Shown piece after piece: positions 4,548-5,047 of a DNA stretch of 5,047 bases (positions within the stretch are counted from its first letter, which is position 1; each line of letters begins with the position of its first letter). A program made the position numbers and the translations under genes. This stretch comes from Acidobacteriota bacterium. GTDB lineage: Bacteria; Acidobacteriota; Terriglobia; Terriglobales; Acidobacteriaceae. Below the pieces are notes generated by a model, which worked only from the letters and a program-made list of their open reading frames with translations, did no database searches and was not told the DNA's origin. The stretch lies in the NCBI GenBank assembly GCA_021810815.1, contig JAJZHR010000232.1, positions 1 through 5,047 on the forward strand, in the 5' to 3' direction.

Positions 4548-5047
4548 GTGCGATTGGCGAGCAGAAGTCTTTTGGCTTTCAGCGTTCTGGCGTTGTTTGG
4601 AGTTGGAGCATCCACCTGCTGGAGCGCCGGCTCTGGGCGGACGGTCTTCAACATCGTGGACTACGGAGCGCGCAATGATGGCTCCGCGCTGGCGACAGAC
4701 GCCTTCCGCAAGGCGATCCAGGCGGCGAAGACGGCCGGCGGAGGCACGGTCTATGTCCCACCGGGAAAATACATCAGCGGACCGGTCGAACTGGTCAGCA
4801 ACATGACGCTGGATATCGACGCGGGAGCGACGGTGACTTTTCCTGCGATGGTGCTTCCCTTCACGCCGGGCCGCCAGCAGGGCATCGAGACGCTGACGCC
4901 GGTGCCGCTGATCGGCGGCACCGATCTGGAAAATGTCACCATCACGGGCCGCGGAACGCTGGCCAGCAGCAACGCCGACTGGATGAAGCTCCACGCGCGC
5001 ATCGAGCCCACGGGAACTGATCCGGGCAGCGCCAACGGCCCGCACTG
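4548..5047 (+). CDS. Secreted pectate-lyase-superfold / GH28-like glycoside hydrolase, N-terminal part (3' end outside the window)
   Basis: The first 166 residues of a larger exported protein. Start GTG 4548 has AGAGG upstream. Residues 1-27 form a signal peptide: Arg2 and Arg6, a hydrophobic core SLLAFSVLALFGVGAS, and cleavage after about Ser22 or Ala27. The mature protein begins with the hallmark of GH28 polygalacturonase-like and pectate-lyase-superfamily beta-helix proteins: FNIVDYGARNDG (34-45), TDAFRKAIQAA (50-60), GGGTVYVPPGKY (64-75), then beta-helix rungs SNMTLDIDAGATV (84-96) and ENVTITGRGTL (128-138). Such enzymes cut galacturonan or related pectic chains outside the inner membrane. 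The catalytic aspartates of GH28 lie further along and are not in the window, so activity and substrate cannot be judged. After GRGTL the usual DGxG-type sequence is absent (ASSNADW instead), so a divergent subfamily is possible. Alternatives are another right-handed beta-helix lyase or an epimerase-like protein. The repeat cluster just upstream may bear on its control. Confidence 0.85.
   Translation, partial: MRLASRSLLAFSVLALFGVGASTCWSAGSGRTVFNIVDYGARNDGSALATDAFRKAIQAAKTAGGGTVYVPPGKYISGPVELVSNMTLDIDAGATVTFPAMVLPFTPGRQQGIETLTPVPLIGGTDLENVTITGRGTLASSNADWMKLHARIEPTGTDPGSANGPH

Noticed and set aside
4608..4619. Lipoprotein signal (Cys24) in the glycosidase leader
   Set aside because: The residues before the Cys are A-S-T, which lack the usual Leu at -3 and the Gly/Ala/Ser at -1, so ordinary signal peptidase I processing is more likely.
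4396..4806. 136-residue + strand frame across the vapC end and the glycosidase start
   Set aside because: It is out of frame with both genes, has an Arg/Ser-rich product, and competes with a signal-peptide-bearing beta-helix protein.
4506..5045. Minus-strand frames opposite the glycosidase gene
   Set aside because: Arg/Ala-rich antisense shadows without motifs; the + strand frame matches a known fold.

Overview
The window reads as ordinary chromosomal DNA from a GC-rich, free-living bacterium. The LeuRS and GMP synthetase sequences, the strong G/C bias at third codon positions in the core genes, and a secreted pectin-type glycoside hydrolase together suggest an Acidobacteriota member of the Terriglobia type (Granulicella, Terriglobus, Edaphobacter and relatives). 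This placement is an inference from sequence feel and was not checked by search. All six genes I can support are on the + strand.

Layout: (1) 1-939 is the 3' part of leuS (leucyl-tRNA synthetase), from just before the KMSKS loop to the stop. (2) 936-1877 overlaps the leuS stop by ATGA and encodes an unrecognised 313-residue multi-pass membrane protein. (3) 1878-1956 is a short gap with a bulged hairpin (1897-1928). (4) 1957-2127 encodes a 56-residue protein with two membrane segments. (5) 2128-2177 is a short gap with two back-to-back GC hairpins. (6) 2178-3740 is a complete guaA (GMP synthase), with a probable GTG start. (7) 3805-4444 is a VapBC-type toxin-antitoxin pair with a 20-nt gene overlap, preceded by a -10-like hexamer and an inverted repeat around the antitoxin start codon. 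(8) 4434-4491 is a cluster of TYCGG direct repeats. (9) 4548-5047 is the 5' end of a secreted pectate-lyase-superfold / GH28-like glycosidase. It begins with GTG and runs off the window.

Functionally there are three unrelated blocks: housekeeping (leuS with its coupled membrane gene, and guaA), a small mobile-type stress or maintenance module (vapBC), and the start of an extracellular polysaccharide-degradation gene. vapB has clearly weaker third-position GC than leuS or guaA (hand count about 60% against about 80-90%), consistent with later acquisition. I see no rRNA, tRNA, CRISPR array, insertion sequence or phage feature. No stretch of 300 bases lacks a gene. I do not see a convincing new multi-gene system. 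The best leads are a Gln-to-His change beside the catalytic cysteine of GuaA, the repeat cluster between vapC and the glycosidase, and the inverted repeat over the vapB start.
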